A stretch of 64,000 nucleotides of DNA, from contig NZ_JAIRAU010000035.1 in assembly GCF_020073745.1 (NCBI RefSeq), positions 1 through 64,000 of the forward strand, written 5' to 3'. Position 1 is the first letter of the stretch. The number at the start of each line of letters is the position of its first letter. This document shows, piece after piece, positions 61,267 through 64,000 of the stretch. The DNA is from Nannocystis pusilla. GTDB lineage: Bacteria > Myxococcota_A > Polyangia > Nannocystales > Nannocystaceae. Under the pieces are notes generated by a model. The model did not search any database and was not told where the DNA came from. It worked only from the letters and a program-made list of their open reading frames with translations. Made by a program: the position numbers and the translations under genes.

Positions 61267-64000
61267 TCACGCCCCCGTGAGCCCGGCCAGCTCGGCGCGC
61301 GCGCGGACGATGTCGTCGACCAGCAGCGGCATCGTCGACGCCGCGCGGGCCGCCTCGACGTGGGCGCTGGCGGTGGTGCGGTCGCCGTCCGCCGCCGCCA
61401 GCGACGCCAGCTCGAGCAGCAGCAGGCTCGCGCGCAGCGACACCGCCTGGTCGGCGCGGCGGCACAGCTCGAGCGCGCGGGCGAAGTCTTCGCGGGCCGC
61501 CGCGGGCTTGCGGGCGCGCTGCAGCAGGCGGGCGCGCCAGGTCAGCAGGTCGGCCGCGCGCAGCAGCTCCGCCGCGCTGCTCCCGGGGCCGGTCAGGCGC
61601 TCGGGCGCCAGCCCCGACAGGATGTCCAGAAAGACAGGTGCCACCCGCGGGTCGTCGAGGTGATTGGCCCCGGTGTTGCGCCACGCCTCCGCCAGCAGGT
61701 CGAGGTAGCGCGGCTCCGAGATGGCCCGAAGGACAGGTCCGACATCCGCGTGGTGCCCGCGCAGCAGCGTGTGCAGCGCCCCGCGGGCTGTCGCGTCCTC
61801 GCTCGCCAGCAGCGCCTGCCAGATCGGCGCCGCCTCGGCCGCGCGCCCGGTCTGGACCAGCAGCAGGGCCTGCAGCGCCTGCTCGCGCGCGTCCGCCGGC
61901 CCGACCTCGGCCAGCGCCGCCAGGGTCGCCACCGCCTCGCCCTCGACCGCCGCGTTCACCAGCGCCGCGCGCCGCGGATCGACGGCCGGCGGATCGACCG
62001 GCCTGGCCCCGCGCACCGCCACGCGGTGGATCTGCGCCGACAACCACGCCGGCACGTCGCCCGCGGCCCGCAGCACCAGCCTGTAGCGCCCCGGCGGGCC
62101 GATGCGCGCCGGCAGGCGGTCGCGCTGGATCCGCGACTCCTCGCGGTCGAGGTCCGTCAGCGCGCAGCCGAGCTCGTCGAGCGGCGCCACCGCGAACATC
62201 CGCAGCCGCAACCGCGAGCGCGTCGACGGGTCCGCCGGCAGCAGCGCCGGCACGTGGTTGACGTAGAACACCCGCCGACCGGCGTGGCACTGGTACTCGC
62301 GCAGCGTCGGCTGGCCGCCGCGGCTGGTCCCGTGGGTCATCACCCCGAGGCGCAGCACCGGCCGCTCGGGCTCGGCCTCGGGCACCAGGTCGAGCAGGAG
62401 CTGCGAGCTCCACTCGGTGTGTTCGACGGTGAGGTCGACGCTGACGTCGATCGTCTCGCCGTCCCACTCGAGCGGCAGCTCGGCCAGCGGCCCCGGGCTG
62501 GTGGTGCGGACCTCGAGCGTCTGCGCGAGCGGCCGCCGGCGCAGCGCCAGCGGGTCGAGGATCGTCCACGCGGCCGCGAGCGGGCGGTCGAAGCCGACGT
62601 CGATCGGCGGGTGGTCGTCGACCGCGCGGACCAGTCGGTCGCGCTGCTCGAGCAGGTCGGCCGCCTCGCCGGGCGCCAGCTCCGGCCGCGTCCGCAGCAA
62701 CTCGAGCGCGCGCAGGGCCCGGTCGTACTCGCCGAGCCGCAGGTGTGAGCGGAACACCCCCTGCAGCGCCGCCGTCGTGCGCGCCCCGTCGTCGGCCTCG
62801 CGGTACAGCGCCAGCGCGGCTGCGTCGTCGCCGAGGCGCTCGCGCAGGCCGGCCGCGTCGACCAGCACCCCGCGGCGCAGCTCGCCCGGCGGCACCCGCC
62901 GCGCCAGCTCCTCGTAGGCCCCGGCCGCGTCGGCGAACAGCCCGAGCCGGCGCAGGTCGTCGGCGCCGGCGAACGCCCGCCGGAGCGCCGCGTCGCTCAC
63001 CATCGACCGATCGGACATGTCCTCATGGACAGGCGGACGCACCGGCAACGTGCCCTCGCCGGCCCCGAGCAGCCACAGGTCGGCCGCCCCGCCGGCGTCG
63101 AACACGTTGACCAGCAGCTCTTCGGCCGGGTCGTCGTCGAGCTGGACCAGCCGCAGCACCTGGATGCCGTCGAGCACCGCCGGCACGAACCCGCCGCGCT
63201 CGTCCTGCAGCTGGACCACCGAGTGGAATACCCCGCGCTCGAAGTAGTGATTGACGAAGTCGCCGCGGCCGTCGCCGTCGGCGTCGCCGACCAGCGGGTA
63301 CCAGTGCACCCCGTCGGCCTTGGCCCCGGCGTCGTCGCTCACGAACGGCACGTGCGCGCGGCGGACCAGGCGGTCGCCGTCCAGCGCCAGCAGGTAGTTC
63401 CCGGCCGGCGCGCCGAACGGCTGCTCGGGCGCGAACACCAGCGGGTTGGGCTCGCGGTGGAACACCTCGGCGACCACCCGCACCCGGCCCCTGTCGTCGC
63501 GCACCGCCCCGAGCCCGAACGCCTGGCCGATCTTGTCGCGCGCCACCGCCACCAGCTTGCCCGTGCCCGGCGCCGCGCGCAGGACCCGGACGTCGTAGGC
63601 CCGCCAGCCGGCGAACGCGACCACCAGCTCCTCGCGGCCGTCGCGGTCGAGGTCGACCGCCAGCATGCTGTGCACCACCGACTCGACGCTGTCGCCGACG
63701 TCGTAGACCGTGCGCCGCGCGAACGACCCCTGCGGGTCGCGCTCGATCCTTGTGATCTGGCACGAAGAACCTGTCCCGACGTACATCTCCCGCGCGCCGT
63801 CGCCGTCGAGGTCGGCCGCGGCCGCGGCGTAGACCTGTCCTTCGGGCCATGTGTAGAGCCGCTCGAGCCCGCCGCCGCCCGCCCGCCCGTACAGCGCGAG
63901 CGTGTCCTCCTGGGCGACCACGTACCCGCCGAGCGGGTCCACCAATTCGACGCGCGCCGTGTCGGCCGGGAACGCGTGGCGCCACAGCGGCGCCAGCGAG
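61267..64000 (-). CDS. Large FG-GAP/VCBS and TPR-like protein, 5' end outside the window
   Basis: The frame is open to the right edge, so the N-terminus is missing; at least 910 residues are visible. The first part carries FG-GAP/VCBS calcium-loop repeats (ADLDGDGAREMYVG, VDLDRDGREELVVAF, VGDADGDGRGDFVNHYF), which form a beta-propeller. The middle has TPR-like helices (RLGLFADAAGAYEELARR, HLRLGEYDRALRALELLR) and a beta sandwich; the end is TPR-like again. In related bacteria such C-terminal parts are often attached to a Ser/Thr kinase, which I cannot check here. Palindromic elements lie in frame at 61622, 61721, 63017, 63769 and 63833, the highest density in any gene of the window. Confidence 0.75.
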   Translation of the reverse strand, partial: SLAPLWRHAFPADTARVELVDPLGGYVVAQEDTLALYGRAGGGGLERLYTWPEGQVYAAAAADLDGDGAREMYVGTGSSCQITRIERDPQGSFARRTVYDVGDSVESVVHSMLAVDLDRDGREELVVAFAGWRAYDVRVLRAAPGTGKLVAVARDKIGQAFGLGAVRDDRGRVRVVAEVFHREPNPLVFAPEQPFGAPAGNYLLALDGDRLVRRAHVPFVSDDAGAKADGVHWYPLVGDADGDGRGDFVNHYFERGVFHSVVQLQDERGGFVPAVLDGIQVLRLVQLDDDPAEELLVNVFDAGGAADLWLLGAGEGTLPVRPPVHEDMSDRSMVSDAALRRAFAGADDLRRLGLFADAAGAYEELARRVPPGELRRGVLVDAAGLRERLGDDAAALALYREADDGARTTAALQGVFRSHLRLGEYDRALRALELLRTRPELAPGEAADLLEQRDRLVRAVDDHPPIDVGFDRPLAAAWTILDPLALRRRPLAQTLEVRTTSPGPLAELPLEWDGETIDVSVDLTVEHTEWSSQLLLDLVPEAEPERPVLRLGVMTHGTSRGGQPTLREYQCHAGRRVFYVNHVPALLPADPSTRSRLRLRMFAVAPLDELGCALTDLDREESRIQRDRLPARIGPPGRYRLVLRAAGDVPAWLSAQIHRVAVRGARPVDPPAVDPRRAALVNAAVEGEAVATLAALAEVGPADAREQALQALLLVQTGRAAEAAPIWQALLASEDATARGALHTLLRGHHADVGPVLRAISEPRYLDLLAEAWRNTGANHLDDPRVAPVFLDILSGLAPERLTGPGSSAAELLRAADLLTWRARLLQRARKPAAAREDFARALELCRRADQAVSLRASLLLLELASLAAADGDRTTASAHVEAARAASTMPLLVDDIVRARAELAGLTGA
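63017..63034. repeat. 18-bp palindromic element in the FG-GAP gene
   Basis: ATGTCC-TCAT-GGACAGGC; on the minus strand it encodes part of PVHEDMSDRS, a linker between the propeller and TPR regions. Confidence 0.65.

Noticed and set aside
1..64000. Many very long open frames antisense to or out of frame with real genes
   Set aside because: High third-position GC keeps shadow frames open. They are Arg/Pro/Ala-rich low-complexity translations with no domains, while the overlapping frame has a recognisable family.
1..64000. tRNA, rRNA or insertion sequences
   Set aside because: No cloverleaf with CCA-end context, no rRNA signature and no transposase were seen on either strand.

Overview
The window is very GC-rich DNA with long genes and heavy third-position GC. 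Many of its exported proteins are lipoproteins that carry Thr/Ser/Gly-rich linkers behind the lipobox, cysteine-rich modules, or C-terminal MYXO-CTERM-type tails (Cys-containing motif, hydrophobic helix, Arg cluster). Together with a Hanks-type kinase, an FHA-type sigma-54 activator, an FG-GAP protein, a hybrid histidine kinase and a terpene cyclase, this points to a predatory delta-proteobacterium (Myxococcota), most like the Nannocystis/Polyangium side. That placement is inferred from style, not from a marker gene. I see no rRNA, tRNA, IS element, phage or CRISPR locus.

Layout. 0.3-9.96 kb: a Thr-rich lipoprotein, a SLOG protein, a PhoX-like phosphatase, a GT-C type membrane glycosyltransferase, a secreted esterase with a partner protein, a fibro-slime lipoprotein and a small Cys-rich lipoprotein. 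9.96-13.3 kb: an orphan VgrG fused to an M91/NleD-like zinc metalloprotease, with a possible partner or immunity gene. 13.8-21.5 kb: hybrid histidine kinase, secreted hydrolase, a divergent RibD-like reductase / WYL regulator pair around a perfect operator-like palindrome, and an amidase broken in a CG dinucleotide tract. 21.8-23.8 kb: a lipoprotein with leucine-rich or L-domain-like repeats, and a cupin. 23.9-32.0 kb: a tightly packed seven-gene unit on the minus strand (VKOR-DsbA fusion, OmpA-like Cys protein, TlpA-like thioredoxin, TPR-like membrane protein, DUF1554-like lipoprotein, Ser/Thr kinase, MYXO-CTERM protein), which looks like an envelope disulfide and signalling system. 32.1-37.4 kb: a membrane protein, a di-haem-motif lipoprotein, a TPR protein and a divergent FHA sigma-54 activator. 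37.5-47.1 kb: terpene synthase, Omp85-like protein, GPH transporter coupled to a sphingosine-phosphate-lyase-like PLP enzyme, a gamma-butyrobetaine-hydroxylase-like dioxygenase, a lipoprotein, a PepSY protein and a second PLP decarboxylase. 47.2-64 kb: two lipoproteins, a vitamin-K-dependent gamma-carboxylase homologue, a CzcA-type RND pump with its own two-component system, an ADP-ribosylglycohydrolase, an MBL-fold hydrolase, a PAS-STAS (RsbR-like) protein, and a large FG-GAP protein that runs off the right edge.

The most unusual feature is not a gene. An 18-bp imperfect palindrome, approximately ACCTGTCC-NNNN-GGACAT, occurs more than 30 times. It sits at convergent gene ends, in one spaced array (7986-8234), in chains with a strict 14-bp step (38609, 47999, 57042) and inside reading frames. 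It is dense in 1-8.3 kb and 38.6-64 kb and nearly absent between. I do not recognise it as a described repeat family.
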